Positions 26,714-34,662 of a stretch of 44,161 nucleotides of DNA are shown piece by piece. Position 1 is the first letter of the stretch. Each line of letters begins with the position of its first letter. Origin of the DNA: Pseudolabrys sp. (lineage in GTDB: Bacteria; Pseudomonadota; Alphaproteobacteria; Rhizobiales; Xanthobacteraceae); contig JAFIGS010000020.1 in assembly GCA_017849615.1 (NCBI GenBank), positions 1 to 44,161 of the forward strand, given 5' to 3'. Below the pieces are notes generated by a model. The model ran no database searches. It was given only the letters and a program-made list of their open reading frames with translations, and was not told where the DNA came from. Position numbers and translations under genes: made by a program.

Positions 26714-27028
26714 ATGCCCGCAGCGAAGCCGCTTTCCCTTTCCGCAAGCCGGATGACGAGCGACGTCAGAAAGGCCGTGGACGCGGCCTTGAGCAAACAC
26801 AAGCTCCAGAACCTGCAGGTTGGCGACGGACTGGCCATTTCGTCCGGCATCGTCGGCTTTATCGTCACCGACAACGAGCTCGGCAAGAAATCGATCGCCG
26901 ACATCTCCGGTCTCGCAGCATCCGTGGCCACGTCACTCAATGGCGGCGAACCGGCCACCATCATCAAAGGCGGTCAGATCATTGTCGGCTTCATGCCGCC
27001 CACCGGCGTCGCTTCGATCAAGGATTGA
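26714..27028 (+). CDS. Unknown protein B of three-gene cassette
   Basis: A 104-residue protein starting MPAAKPLSLSASRMTS. Residues 14-30 form a charged amphipathic helix. The rest alternates Gly-rich hydrophobic strands: 'GDGLAISSGIVGFIV', then 'ISGLAASVATSLNGG' and 'ATIIKGGQIIVGFMPP'. There is no Cys and no signal peptide. A near-perfect GGAGGTGA ribosome-binding site suggests high translation, possibly more than for its neighbours. It lies 32 bases after gene A and 3 bases before gene C. A structural subunit or modified peptide precursor are both possible, without evidence for either. Confidence 0.75.
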   Translation: MPAAKPLSLSASRMTSDVRKAVDAALSKHKLQNLQVGDGLAISSGIVGFIVTDNELGKKSIADISGLAASVATSLNGGEPATIIKGGQIIVGFMPPTGVASIKD

Positions 27029-27031
27029 TCC

Positions 27032-27454
27032 GTGAACGCCGAGGAGCGGCAGGTTCGCTGCCCGAGCGCACAGCCGGGCATGGAAAAGTTGCGGGTGCTC
27101 GGCGTTGTCGCGCCGACGCCGGAGGGGCCGCGCGTCGCCTACCTCCGCCACGATGTCGAAGCCAGCGACGACGTGCTGGCCTTGGCCGCGCCCGTTCAGC
27201 CGACCGAGGTGTTTCGCCTCAGCGGAAGCTGCGCCGGCGGCACATGCGCGCATTTTCAGGGCCAGCGCTGCCGGTTGGCGGAGAGGGTCGTCAGCATGTT
27301 GTTGCCGGTGGTGTCGGCGTTGCCGCCGTGCCGGATCCGGCCGTCCTGCCGGTGGTATGTTCAGGAAGGGCGCGAGGCCTGTCTTCGCTGCCCGCAGATC
27401 GCGACGCTGGACGTCGCCGATCCGCATCGCAGCGCGCTCGCCAGGCCCGGCTGA
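27032..27454 (+). CDS. Unknown Cys-rich protein C of three-gene cassette
   Basis: A 140-residue protein from a GTG start, 3 bases after gene B and so translationally coupled. Eight Cys: one at residue 10 and seven in the C-terminal half, in the pattern C67-x4-C72-x-H74-x5-C80-x19-C100-x5-C106-x10-C117-x2-C120. Conserved-looking words are 'GTCAHFQGQRC', 'LPPCRIRPSCRWY' and 'EACLRCPQI'. There is no signal peptide, so the Cys more likely bind an iron-sulfur cluster or zinc than form disulfides. I have a faint memory of similar unnamed proteins in other phyla. Function unknown. Confidence 0.75.
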   Translation: MNAEERQVRCPSAQPGMEKLRVLGVVAPTPEGPRVAYLRHDVEASDDVLALAAPVQPTEVFRLSGSCAGGTCAHFQGQRCRLAERVVSMLLPVVSALPPCRIRPSCRWYVQEGREACLRCPQIATLDVADPHRSALARPG

Positions 27455-27475
27455 GCACCCCGCCCGGGTACGATC

Positions 27476-28405
27476 CTACTCCCGCGGGAACTCCAGCCCC
27501 ATGGCGCGGTAACGCTCCGGATCGTCACCCCAGCCCTCGCGCACCTTCACGAACAGGAACAGGTGCACCTTGGCGTCGGCAATCTCGGCGATGTCCTTGC
27601 GCGCCGCCTCGCCGATGGCGCGCAGCGTCTGGCCGCCCTTGCCGATCACAATCTTGCGCTGGCTCTCGCGCTCGACAAAAATCGTCTGCTCGATGCGCAC
27701 ATCGCCGCCGCGCAATTCCTTCCACTGCTCGGTTTCGACGGTGGAGTGATACGGCAGTTCCTGATGCAGGCGCTCGAACAGCTTCTCGCGGGTGATCTCG
27801 GCCGCGAGCTGACGCATCGGCGCGTCGGCGATCTGGTCTTCCGGATAGAGCCAGGGGCCGGCGGGCATGCGCCCGGCCAGCCATTTCTTCAGATCGACCA
27901 CGCCGTCGCTCTTGAGCGCCGAGACCATGAACGTCGTTTCGAACTTCGCCTTCTCGTTGGCCGCCTTGGCCAGCCCGAGCAGACTGTCACGCGGCACGAC
28001 GTCGATCTTGTTGAGGATCAGGATCTTCGGCCCCTTCACGTCCTGAAGCCGGTCGAGGATCGGCTCGATGTCCTCATCGAGCCCCTTGCGCGCGTCGATC
28101 AGCACGGCGGTCAGATCGGCCTCGTGGGCGCCGCTCCACGCCGTCGTCACCATGGCGCGGTCGAGGCGCCGCTTGGGCGCGAAGATGCCGGGCGTATCGA
28201 CGAAAATGATCTGCGACGGGCCCTCGACGCTGATGCCGCGGATCAGCGCGCGCGTCGTCTGCACCTTGTGCGAAACGATGGTGACCTTGGAGCCGACCAG
28301 CGCATTGAGCAGGGTCGACTTGCCGGCGTTCGGCGCGCCGATCAGCGCCACGAATCCGCAGCGCGTGCCCTCGCCCGCGGCGCCACCGGTTTCAGTTTCG
28401 TTCAT
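27476..28405 (-). CDS. era: GTPase Era
   Basis: A 309-residue GTPase that binds the 3' end of 16S rRNA in small-subunit assembly. The G domain has P-loop 'GAPNAGKS' near residues 23-30, G3 'DTPGIF' near 71 and G4 'NKID' near 132. The C-terminal KH domain contains 'IVIGKGGQTLRAIGEAARKD'. The ATG at 28405 shares a base with the rnc stop codon (TGATG), which fixes the start. It is last in the rsh-pdxJ-acpS-lepB-rnc-era string before the inserted cassette. Confidence 0.95.
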   Translation of the reverse strand: MNETETGGAAGEGTRCGFVALIGAPNAGKSTLLNALVGSKVTIVSHKVQTTRALIRGISVEGPSQIIFVDTPGIFAPKRRLDRAMVTTAWSGAHEADLTAVLIDARKGLDEDIEPILDRLQDVKGPKILILNKIDVVPRDSLLGLAKAANEKAKFETTFMVSALKSDGVVDLKKWLAGRMPAGPWLYPEDQIADAPMRQLAAEITREKLFERLHQELPYHSTVETEQWKELRGGDVRIEQTIFVERESQRKIVIGKGGQTLRAIGEAARKDIAEIADAKVHLFLFVKVREGWGDDPERYRAMGLEFPRE

Positions 28406-29115
28406 CACATCTTGTCCAGTTTGACGCCGACGCTGGTCAGCATGGCCGCCGCCGCCGCCTGTTCGGCGGCGCGCTTCGATGTACCGACGCCTTCGGCGGG
28501 CGGCTTGTCAGGCAGCACGACCGCGATCCTGAACTGCGGATCGTGATGCGGCCCGGTCCGCGCGACTTCCTTATAGGCCGGCGTCGGCAGACCGCGCGCC
28601 TGCGCCCATTCCTGCAGCATGGTCTTGGCGTCGCGGGTCGGCTTGAGCGACTGGACCATGCGGTCCTGCCAGAACTTGGCGATCAGCGCCTCGGATGCCG
28701 GATAACCGCCATCGACGAACACGGCGCCGACCAGGCCCTCGCAGGCGTCCGCGAGAATGGTGGTGCGCAGCCGTCCGCCGGCATGGGATTCCGAATTGCC
28801 GAGCCGCAGTTCGGGGCCGAGGTCCATGTCTTTCGCGACCGCGGCGCAGGTTTCCTTGCGCACCAGATCGGCCAGCCGCTTCGACAGTTCGCCTTCGTTG
28901 GCCTTGGGGAAGTTGCGATACAACATGTCGGAAATGACGAGACCGAGCACGTGGTCGCCGAGAAACTCGAGCCGCTGATAGCTCGAGACCCGGTTCTGCG
29001 GCCCGCCCGACAGCGCCGAGATATGGGTGAGCGCCCGCTCGAGCAGCGACTTGTCGGAAAAGCTGTAGCCAATCCTCGCTTCGAGCCCCGAGCGGTCTTT
29101 GACCTTGCGGCTCAT
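28405..29115 (-). CDS. rnc: Ribonuclease III
   Basis: A 236-residue double-strand-specific endoribonuclease processing rRNA precursors and structured mRNAs. The catalytic signature is 'QRLEFLGDHVLGLVISDML' near residues 46-64, with the second acidic set in 'ADACEGLVGAVFVDGGY' near 120-136. The C-terminal double-stranded RNA binding domain begins around 'MLQEWAQARGLPTPAYK' and ends 'SKRAAEQAAAAAML'. Four-base overlap ATGA with lepB upstream and a TGATG overlap with era downstream indicate tight coupling. Confidence 0.95.
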   Translation of the reverse strand: MSRKVKDRSGLEARIGYSFSDKSLLERALTHISALSGGPQNRVSSYQRLEFLGDHVLGLVISDMLYRNFPKANEGELSKRLADLVRKETCAAVAKDMDLGPELRLGNSESHAGGRLRTTILADACEGLVGAVFVDGGYPASEALIAKFWQDRMVQSLKPTRDAKTMLQEWAQARGLPTPAYKEVARTGPHHDPQFRIAVVLPDKPPAEGVGTSKRAAEQAAAAAMLTSVGVKLDKM

Positions 29116-29876
29116 CGGACGATCGAGAACAGCCTGTTCCAGCGCACCGAGACGGGCCAGCGCCAGAACTGCCAGGCCTGTTCGCCTTCATTGACCGAGA
29201 AGAAGATGATCTGCGCCTTGCCGACGAAGTTCTCGAACGGCACGAAGCCGACCGACGAGAAGCGGCTGTCGGTGGAGTTATCGCGGTTGTCGCCCATCAT
29301 GAAATAGAAACCGGGCGGCACGACGTATTCTTCGGTGGTCTGCGGAAAGCGCGAGTGATCGGTCGAGCAGTCGAGGATGTTGTGCGCCACGCCGTTCGGC
29401 AGCGTCTCGCGCCACTGCTTGACGCGGTCGATGAACGGATTGGGACAGGCCGCCTCACCGACGAAGTCGGCGATGCGCTCCATCTTCACCGGCGCGCCGT
29501 TGATCGACACCACGCCGTCGGTGATGCGGATCTTGTCGCCCGGCAGGCCGATGATGCGCTTGATGTAGTCGGTCGAGGTGTCCGACGGCAGGCGGAAAAC
29601 GACGACATCGCCGCGCTCCGGCGTCAGGCCGCCGGGGACGCGCCCGGAAAACAGCGGCAGCGACAGCGGCAACGAGTACTGGCTGTAGCCATAGGAGTAT
29701 TTGGAGACGAACAGATAGTCGCCGACCAGCAAGGTCGCCTTCATCGAGCCGGACGGAATGTTGAACGGCTGGAACAGGAAGGTGCGGATCACGAGGGCGA
29801 TGATCAACGCATGAAAGATGACGCGGATCGTTTCGCCGACGCCGCCTTCTTGCCGCTTACTGGATGCCACGCTCAT
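29112..29876 (-). CDS. lepB: Signal peptidase I
   Basis: A 254-residue inner-membrane serine protease that removes Sec/Tat signal peptides. One N-terminal membrane helix ('VIFHALIIALVIRTFLF') precedes the catalytic Ser in 'IPSGSMKATLLVGDYLFV'. The catalytic Lys is in 'DYIKRIIGLPGDKI', and box E is 'MMGDNRDNSTDSRF'. ATG at 29876 (MSVASSKRQ) was preferred to a longer frame at 29924. The stop overlaps the rnc start. Confidence 0.94.
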   Translation of the reverse strand: MSVASSKRQEGGVGETIRVIFHALIIALVIRTFLFQPFNIPSGSMKATLLVGDYLFVSKYSYGYSQYSLPLSLPLFSGRVPGGLTPERGDVVVFRLPSDTSTDYIKRIIGLPGDKIRITDGVVSINGAPVKMERIADFVGEAACPNPFIDRVKQWRETLPNGVAHNILDCSTDHSRFPQTTEEYVVPPGFYFMMGDNRDNSTDSRFSSVGFVPFENFVGKAQIIFFSVNEGEQAWQFWRWPVSVRWNRLFSIVR

Positions 29877-30022
29877 TGCGCCTTTCGGTCCTGGCTGATG
29901 CGAACGCGACGTGAAGGTCCGCAATGCGCCCCGGCGATCTTGTAGCCGCTGCCCTTATGCAGCGCAATGAAGTTCCCTCAAAACCGGGCGTAACTCGCTG
30001 GAAAACATCGAATTATCCGGCC

Positions 30023-30442
30023 TCAGCGGGAGTCGGCGGGGTTGACCGCGGGAATCGCCTGGATGATGACGATGGCCTGCGACAGCGGCCCCTCGTCCGT
30101 CATCGACAGGTCGATCCGGGGCTCATGGCCGGCCGGCATCAGCGACTGGAGCCGCCGCAGCGCCCCGCCGGTCAGGCGCAAGGTCGGCCGCCCGCCCGGC
30201 AGGTTGACCACCCCCATGTCGCGCCAGAACACGCCATGGCTCATGCCGGTGCCGAGCGCCTTGGCGCAGGCCTCCTTGGCGGCAAAGCGCTTGGCATAGG
30301 TCTCGACGCGGTTCTTGCGGCGGTCGGCCTTCTCGCGCTCGATCGGCGTGAAGATGCGCGACAGGAAGCGCTCGCCGTGGCGCTCGATCGTCTTGGCGAT
30401 GCGGCGGGCATCGCACAGGTCGGAACCGAGACCGACGATCAT
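30023..30442 (-). CDS. acpS: Holo-[acyl-carrier-protein] synthase
   Basis: A 139-residue phosphopantetheinyl transferase that activates acyl carrier protein from CoA. The N-terminal motif '[15 protein letters not shown]' carries the Mg-binding Asp, and '[15 protein letters not shown]' carries the Glu and Lys of the active site. Length is normal. The ATG at 30442 gives the standard start; the frame runs into pdxJ for 40 more codons, which is not homologous. The leader between pdxJ and acpS contains a dispersed palindrome (30457-30505). Confidence 0.94.
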   Translation of the reverse strand: MIVGLGSDLCDARRIAKTIERHGERFLSRIFTPIEREKADRRKNRVETYAKRFAAKEACAKALGTGMSHGVFWRDMGVVNLPGGRPTLRLTGGALRRLQSLMPAGHEPRIDLSMTDEGPLSQAIVIIQAIPAVNPADSR

Positions 30443-30456
30443 TGGTACTTCTTCTT

Positions 30457-30505
30457 GCGCATGACCTGATCCGAAAACCGGTTCCCACTTTTCGGGGTCA
30501 TGCGC
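30457..30505. repeat. GCGCATGACC palindromic element at the pdxJ stop
   Basis: GCGCATGACC (30457-30466) and GGTCATGCGC (30496-30505) are perfect inverted ends; inside them CCGAAAA and TTTTCGG form a second pair around CCGGTTCCCAC. This CCGAAAAGTGGGAACCGGTTTTCGG element is familiar from Rhizobiales genomes. It overlaps the pdxJ stop codon (TGA at 30500-30498), so the element supplies the end of that gene. Confidence 0.85.
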
Positions 30506-31253
30506 GAACGCGGGCCCGGCCGCGGTCCATGGCGGCGCGCATGAACTTGATGGTCTCTGCAAGGCCTTCGAACACCGCCTCGCCGATCAGGAAATGGCCG
30601 ATATTGAGTTCGACGATCTGCGGCAGCGCCGCGATCTCCTCGGCGGTGGCGTAGTCGAGACCGTGTCCGGCGTGAACCTCGAGGCCGAGACCGGCGGCGA
30701 GTTCGGCGCCTTTCACGATCGCCTGCCACTCGGCCTGGGCCTTGTCCTTGTGGCCATCGGCCAGAGCCTCGCACCAGGCGCCGGTGTGGATCTCGATCAC
30801 CGGCGCGCCGAGCGCGGCCGCGGTCTCGATCTGCTCCGGCTGCGCGCCGATAAACAACGAGACGCGAATGCCGGCGTGCTTGAGCTTGTGAATGACCGGC
30901 TTGAGGTGCGCCTGCTGGCCCGCGACGTCGAGGCCGCCTTCGGTGGTGCGCTCCTCGCGCTTCTCCGGGACAAGGCAGCAGGCATGCGGCTGCGTCTTCA
31001 GCGCGAGCGCCACCATCTCGTTTGTCGCCGCCATTTCGAAATTGAGCGGCTTGTCGATCTCCGTCTTGAGGCGGGCCATGTCGTCGTCGCGGATATGGCG
31101 CCGGTCCTCGCGCAGATGCGCTGTGATGCCGTCGCAGCCCGCGGCGATGGCGAGCTTGGCCGCGCGCACCGGGTCGGGATGCCGCCCGCCGCGTGCATTG
31201 CGGATGGTGGCGACGTGATCGATGTTGACGCCGAGGCGCAGCTTGGAGGCCAT
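30498..31253 (-). CDS. pdxJ: Pyridoxine 5'-phosphate synthase
   Basis: A 251-residue TIM-barrel enzyme closing the ring of vitamin B6 from 1-deoxyxylulose 5-phosphate and 3-amino-1-hydroxyacetone phosphate. Motifs are '[18 protein letters not shown]' at residues 5-22, '[13 protein letters not shown]' near 42-54, '[11 protein letters not shown]' and '[14 protein letters not shown]'. The last residues are Arg-rich (GRARVRA) and the stop codon comes from a palindromic repeat, so the natural C-terminus may have been slightly changed. It lies between rsh and acpS as usual. Confidence 0.96.
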   Translation of the reverse strand: MASKLRLGVNIDHVATIRNARGGRHPDPVRAAKLAIAAGCDGITAHLREDRRHIRDDDMARLKTEIDKPLNFEMAATNEMVALALKTQPHACCLVPEKREERTTEGGLDVAGQQAHLKPVIHKLKHAGIRVSLFIGAQPEQIETAAALGAPVIEIHTGAWCEALADGHKDKAQAEWQAIVKGAELAAGLGLEVHAGHGLDYATAEEIAALPQIVELNIGHFLIGEAVFEGLAETIKFMRAAMDRGRARVRA

Positions 31254-31263
31254 GACTTATCTT

Positions 31264-31351
31264 CCGTTCGTCCCCGCGAAAGCGGGGACCCAATCGTATC
31301 ATTCGACGGAGGGATCAGCTCCCGGGTTCCCGCTTGCGCGGAAACGAACGG
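31264..31351. repeat. CCGTTCG(T)CCCCGCGAAAGCGGGG palindromic repeat
   Basis: The outer arms CCGTTCG and CGAACGG enclose the small hairpins CCCCGCGAAAGCGGGG and CCCGCTTGCGCGG. It lies between rsh and pdxJ. A structurally similar but diverged element is at 37561-37640. Such elements are known as common extragenic repeats in rhizobial genomes. Confidence 0.75.
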
Positions 31352-31374
31352 AGCGTGGCGCACCGCCCTTGCCC

Positions 31375-33699
31375 TCACCCATTCACGCGCTCCGCCTTCG
31401 CGACCATCGGCTTCGCCCTCAGTTGCGACAGGATGTCGTTGAGGTGCTTGAGATCGTACACTTCGAGATCGATCAGCACATCGGTGAAATCCGGCGCGCG
31501 GCGCGTCATCGCGATGTTGTCGATATTGCCGTCGTGCTCGGCGATGACCTGCGCGATCTGCGCCAGCGAGCCGGGCTCGTTGGCCGACTGCACGGTGATG
31601 CGCGCCGGAAAGCGCCGCACCGATTCCTCGGCATCCCAGCGCACGTCGAGCCAGCGCTCCGGCTTGTCCTCGAATTCCGCCAGAGCCTGCGACTGGATCG
31701 GGTAGATCGTAATGCCCTCGCCCGGCGACACGATGCCGACGATACGGTCGCCCGGCACGGCGCCGCCATCGGGCGCAAAGCGGATCGGCAGATCGCCGCT
31801 GATGCCGCGGATCGGAATCGCCGGACCGGTCGAATCCGGCACCTTGAACTTCACCGACTTGAACTTGCGCAGGCCGAACCAGCCGCCGCCGGTCTCGGCC
31901 TTGGGCCGCGCCGCCGCATTGGCGGCCGCGCGTTCTTCCTTGTAGTCGGGGTACATGGCGCGGGCGACGTCGGACGCCTTGAGTTCGTTGCGGCCGACCG
32001 CGGCCATCACGTCCTCGAGCGAGGCGCGGGCCAGGCGGGGCAGCGCGCCGATCAGCTTGTCGTCCGAATAGGTCATCTTGGCGCGCTGGAACAGACGCTC
32101 GACCATGCGGCGGCCGAGCCCGGCATATTGCTCGCGCACCGCGGTGCGCGTCGCGCGCCGGATCGCCGCGCGCGCCTTGCCGGTGACGACCAGCGCTTCC
32201 CATGCCGACGGCGGCGACAACTGCGCCTTCGAGGTGAGGATTTCGACCTCGTCGCCGTTCATCAGTTCCGACGTCAGCGGCGCGATCTTGCCGTTGATCT
32301 TCGAGCCGACCGCGGTGTTGCCGACGTCGGTATGCACGGCATAGGCAAAGTCGATCGGCGTCGCCTTGCGCGGCAGCGCGATCAGCTTGCCCTTCGGCGT
32401 GAAGCAGAACACCTGATCGTGAAACAGCTCGAGCTTGGTGTGCTCGAGGAATTCTTCCGGGTTCGAAGCCTCCGCCAGCGCTTCGATGGTGCGCCGGAGC
32501 CAGGCATAGGCGCTCGATTCCCGCGACAGCATTTCGGTCGGCGTGCCGACGCCGTCCTTGTAGAGCGCGTGCGCGGCGATGCCGTATTCGGCGATCTGGT
32601 GCATTTCCCTGGAGCGGATCTGCAGTTCGACGCGCTGCTTGCCGGGGCCGATCACGGTGGTGTGGATCGAGCGATAGTCGTTGGCCTTGGGCGTCGAAAT
32701 GTAATCCTTGAAACGCGTCGGCACCATCGGCCAGGTCGTGTGCACGATGCCGAGCGCCTGATAGCACTCGGTCACGCTGCCGACCACGACGCGGAAGCCG
32801 TAGATATCAGACAACTGCTCGAAGCCGACGCCCTTGCGCTCCATCTTGCGCCACACCGAATAGGCGCGCTTGCGCCGCCCGGTGACGCTTGCGGTAATGC
32901 CGCGTTCGGCGAGCTTGCGCGTGAGCTGCTGTTCGATCTCGGAGATGAGCTGCGCATTGAACGCGGCGATGGAATCGAGACGCGCGCTGACCACCTGATA
33001 GGCATCCGGATAAAGCTCCCGGAACGCCAGGTCGTCGAGCTCCTCGCGCATCTCGTGCATGCCCATGCGGCCGGCGAGCGGCGCATAGATTTCCAGCGTT
33101 TCCTCCGCCGTGCGCCGGCGCGAGGCCGCCGGCATGTATTCCAGCGTGCGCATGTTGTGCAGGCGGTCGGCGAGCTTGACCAGCAGGACGCGCACGTCGT
33201 CGACGATGGCGAGCAGCAGCTTGCGGAGATTTTCCGCCTGCTTGGCTTCCTTGGTGACGAGGTCGAGCTTCTTGAGCTTGGTCAGGCCCTCGACCAGCGC
33301 GCCGATGTCCTTGCCGAACAACTGGTCGATGTCGGCGCGCGTCGCGTCGGTATCCTCGATCGTGTCATGCAGCAAGGCCGCCGCGATGGTGGCGTCGTCG
33401 AGCTTGAGGTCGGTGAGGATCGCCGCGACCTCGATCGGATGCGAGAAATACGGATCGCCCGAAGCGCGGCGCTGATCGCCATGCGCCTTCATGGCGTAGA
33501 CATAGGCGCGGTTGAGCAGCGCCTCGTCGCTGTTGGGGTTGTAGGCGCGGACCCGCTCGATGAGATCGACCTGCCGCATGATCTGCGGCTTGCGCGGGGC
33601 GACCTTCTCCGGCGGCGTCGATACCGCCGGCGGCGCCTGCAATGGCGCCCGGGTCATGGCCTGACTCTGCATGCGCGGGAGATCGGGGCGCGTGCGCAT
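31375..33699 (-). CDS. rsh: Bifunctional (p)ppGpp synthetase/hydrolase
   Basis: A 774-residue RelA/SpoT homologue that makes and degrades ppGpp. The HD hydrolase domain is intact ('ALLHDTIEDTDA', His-Asp at 111-112; 'KLADRLHNMRTL' near 177). The synthetase domain has 'RRKRAYSVWRKM', 'LSDIYGFRVVV' and 'DYRSIHTTVIGP'. A TGS domain follows ('VFCFTPKGKLIALPRKAT' onward) and a C-terminal ACT domain. Both activities are thus expected, as for the single Rsh of alphaproteobacteria. The N-terminus may be about 40 residues shorter, at the Met of MRQVDLIERV (33579), where homologues usually begin. Confidence 0.94.
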   Translation of the reverse strand: MRTRPDLPRMQSQAMTRAPLQAPPAVSTPPEKVAPRKPQIMRQVDLIERVRAYNPNSDEALLNRAYVYAMKAHGDQRRASGDPYFSHPIEVAAILTDLKLDDATIAAALLHDTIEDTDATRADIDQLFGKDIGALVEGLTKLKKLDLVTKEAKQAENLRKLLLAIVDDVRVLLVKLADRLHNMRTLEYMPAASRRRTAEETLEIYAPLAGRMGMHEMREELDDLAFRELYPDAYQVVSARLDSIAAFNAQLISEIEQQLTRKLAERGITASVTGRRKRAYSVWRKMERKGVGFEQLSDIYGFRVVVGSVTECYQALGIVHTTWPMVPTRFKDYISTPKANDYRSIHTTVIGPGKQRVELQIRSREMHQIAEYGIAAHALYKDGVGTPTEMLSRESSAYAWLRRTIEALAEASNPEEFLEHTKLELFHDQVFCFTPKGKLIALPRKATPIDFAYAVHTDVGNTAVGSKINGKIAPLTSELMNGDEVEILTSKAQLSPPSAWEALVVTGKARAAIRRATRTAVREQYAGLGRRMVERLFQRAKMTYSDDKLIGALPRLARASLEDVMAAVGRNELKASDVARAMYPDYKEERAAANAAARPKAETGGGWFGLRKFKSVKFKVPDSTGPAIPIRGISGDLPIRFAPDGGAVPGDRIVGIVSPGEGITIYPIQSQALAEFEDKPERWLDVRWDAEESVRRFPARITVQSANEPGSLAQIAQVIAEHDGNIDNIAMTRRAPDFTDVLIDLEVYDLKHLNDILSQLRAKPMVAKAERVNG

Positions 33700-33878
33700 T
33701 CCTCGGTTCCAGCCTCCAAATACCGCCGAAGATGCGTTCGCAGGGCCCCCGGCGGCCCATCATACGATAGATATCACGTCAATTTCGCGGAGCCGCAAGC
33801 TGCGTTGCGCCCTGCTTAATCATTTCTCGCCGCGCCCGGAGCCCTCCCCGACCGCCGGCCCGGCAGGAACGCCAAACG

Positions 33879-33910
33879 AGAAAGGCCCGGCACAGCGGCC
33901 GGGCCTTTAC
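33879..33910 (-). terminator. Terminator of rpoZ
   Basis: On the minus strand TAAAGGCCCGGCCGC / GTGCCGGGCCTTTC forms a stem of about 10 GC-rich pairs. It lies 27 bases after the rpoZ stop and upstream of rsh, so rsh probably has its own promoter in 33700-33878. Confidence 0.8.
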
Positions 33911-33936
33911 ACGAAATTTACGCTGCCGGACAACGC

Positions 33937-34323
33937 CTATTCGGCGTCGTCTTCCGGAACCTCTTCCGGCGGCGCCAGGCCCTCGAGGCCCTTGAGCAGC
34001 TCTTCCTCGGTCATGCGGTCCGGGGTGGCCATATCGGTGTCGTCCGAATCCACACCGGCGCCGATCAGCGGCGCTTCGGGCTCCGGCTCGTCGACCTCGA
34101 CGTATTTCTGCAGGGAATGGATCAGGTCTTCCTTCAGATCCCCCGGCGAAACGGTGGTTTCCGCGATTTCGCGCAGCGACACGACCGGGTTCTTGTCGTT
34201 GTCGCGATCGATGGTGATCTGCGAACCCGACGAGATCATGCGGGCGCGGTGGCTCGCCAGCAGCACGAGATCGAAGCGATTTTCAACCTTGTCGATGCAG
34301 TCTTCTACGGTGACCCGGGCCAT
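33937..34323 (-). CDS. rpoZ: RNA polymerase omega subunit
   Basis: A 128-residue omega subunit, which helps fold and hold beta' and in proteobacteria contributes to a ppGpp-binding site. The core is '[30 protein letters not shown]' in family blocks (key words VEDCID and RFDLVLLA). The C-terminal 60 residues are an acidic, disordered-looking tail (many Asp/Glu), common in alphaproteobacteria and absent from the 91-aa E. coli protein. The ATG at 34323 follows GAGGAG. Position next to rsh is standard. Confidence 0.94.
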   Translation of the reverse strand: MARVTVEDCIDKVENRFDLVLLASHRARMISSGSQITIDRDNDKNPVVSLREIAETTVSPGDLKEDLIHSLQKYVEVDEPEPEAPLIGAGVDSDDTDMATPDRMTEEELLKGLEGLAPPEEVPEDDAE

Positions 34324-34662
34324 CGGCTCGTCACTCCTCAAAGTGGTAACATTTCGAGAGTTATTCGCTACCTATCCTCTGCGACCGTGATTTTCAACCC
34401 CTTTTTGTCTTGGTTTGGCCTCATCTTCCTGTTAGCCAAAATCGTGCGACCGCAAGGAAGGCCTGCCGAATGCATTATCGGCTGCGGCTTCGATTGCGCG
34501 GGTGCCAACCGAATTGTTCATCACGTGCCGCTCAGACCCAGATCAGCGCCTTCGACAGGCATTGTGGCCCGCGCCCGGCGCGCGAGCCCGGCTGACGCCG
34601 CATTCGGCATGAAACTGGCCGCAAGGCCCCGCGGGCGACTTTAAGGACCACAGGACGTGACC
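34324..34662. other. Divergent intergenic region between rpoZ and the NYN gene
   Basis: About 340 bases, AT-richer than the neighbouring genes in its first half. It holds the rpoZ promoter candidate (34369-34397) and, at its right end, AAGGACCACAGGACGTGACC before the NYN start. A long plus-strand frame crosses it (34117-34644) but is mostly antisense to rpoZ and not protein-like. No RNA gene was recognised. Confidence 0.4.
34369..34397 (-). promoter_or_regulatory. Candidate sigma-70 promoter of rpoZ
   Basis: On the minus strand TTGAAA and TAGGTA are separated by 17 bases, about 45 bases before the rpoZ ATG. The -35 matches the alphaproteobacterial TTGACA pattern at five of six bases; the -10 is weaker. 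It is inferred from sequence alone. Confidence 0.4.

Noticed and set aside
26714-27454. RiPP precursor and maturase cassette
   Set aside because: Gene B lacks a recognisable leader-core layout and gene C has no radical-SAM CxxxCxxC motif, so calling it RiPP biosynthesis would be unsupported.
30439-31302. A second minus-strand frame across pdxJ
   Set aside because: It runs in another frame of pdxJ and is Arg/Gly-rich; pdxJ itself is unambiguous.
31222-33819. An 865-aa plus-strand open frame
   Set aside because: It is the complement of rsh. Its composition (His/Arg/Ala-rich, no motif) is that of antisense of GC-rich codons.
34117-34644. A plus-strand frame crossing rpoZ and the following gap
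   Set aside because: It is largely antisense to rpoZ, and the remainder has no start signal or protein-like pattern.
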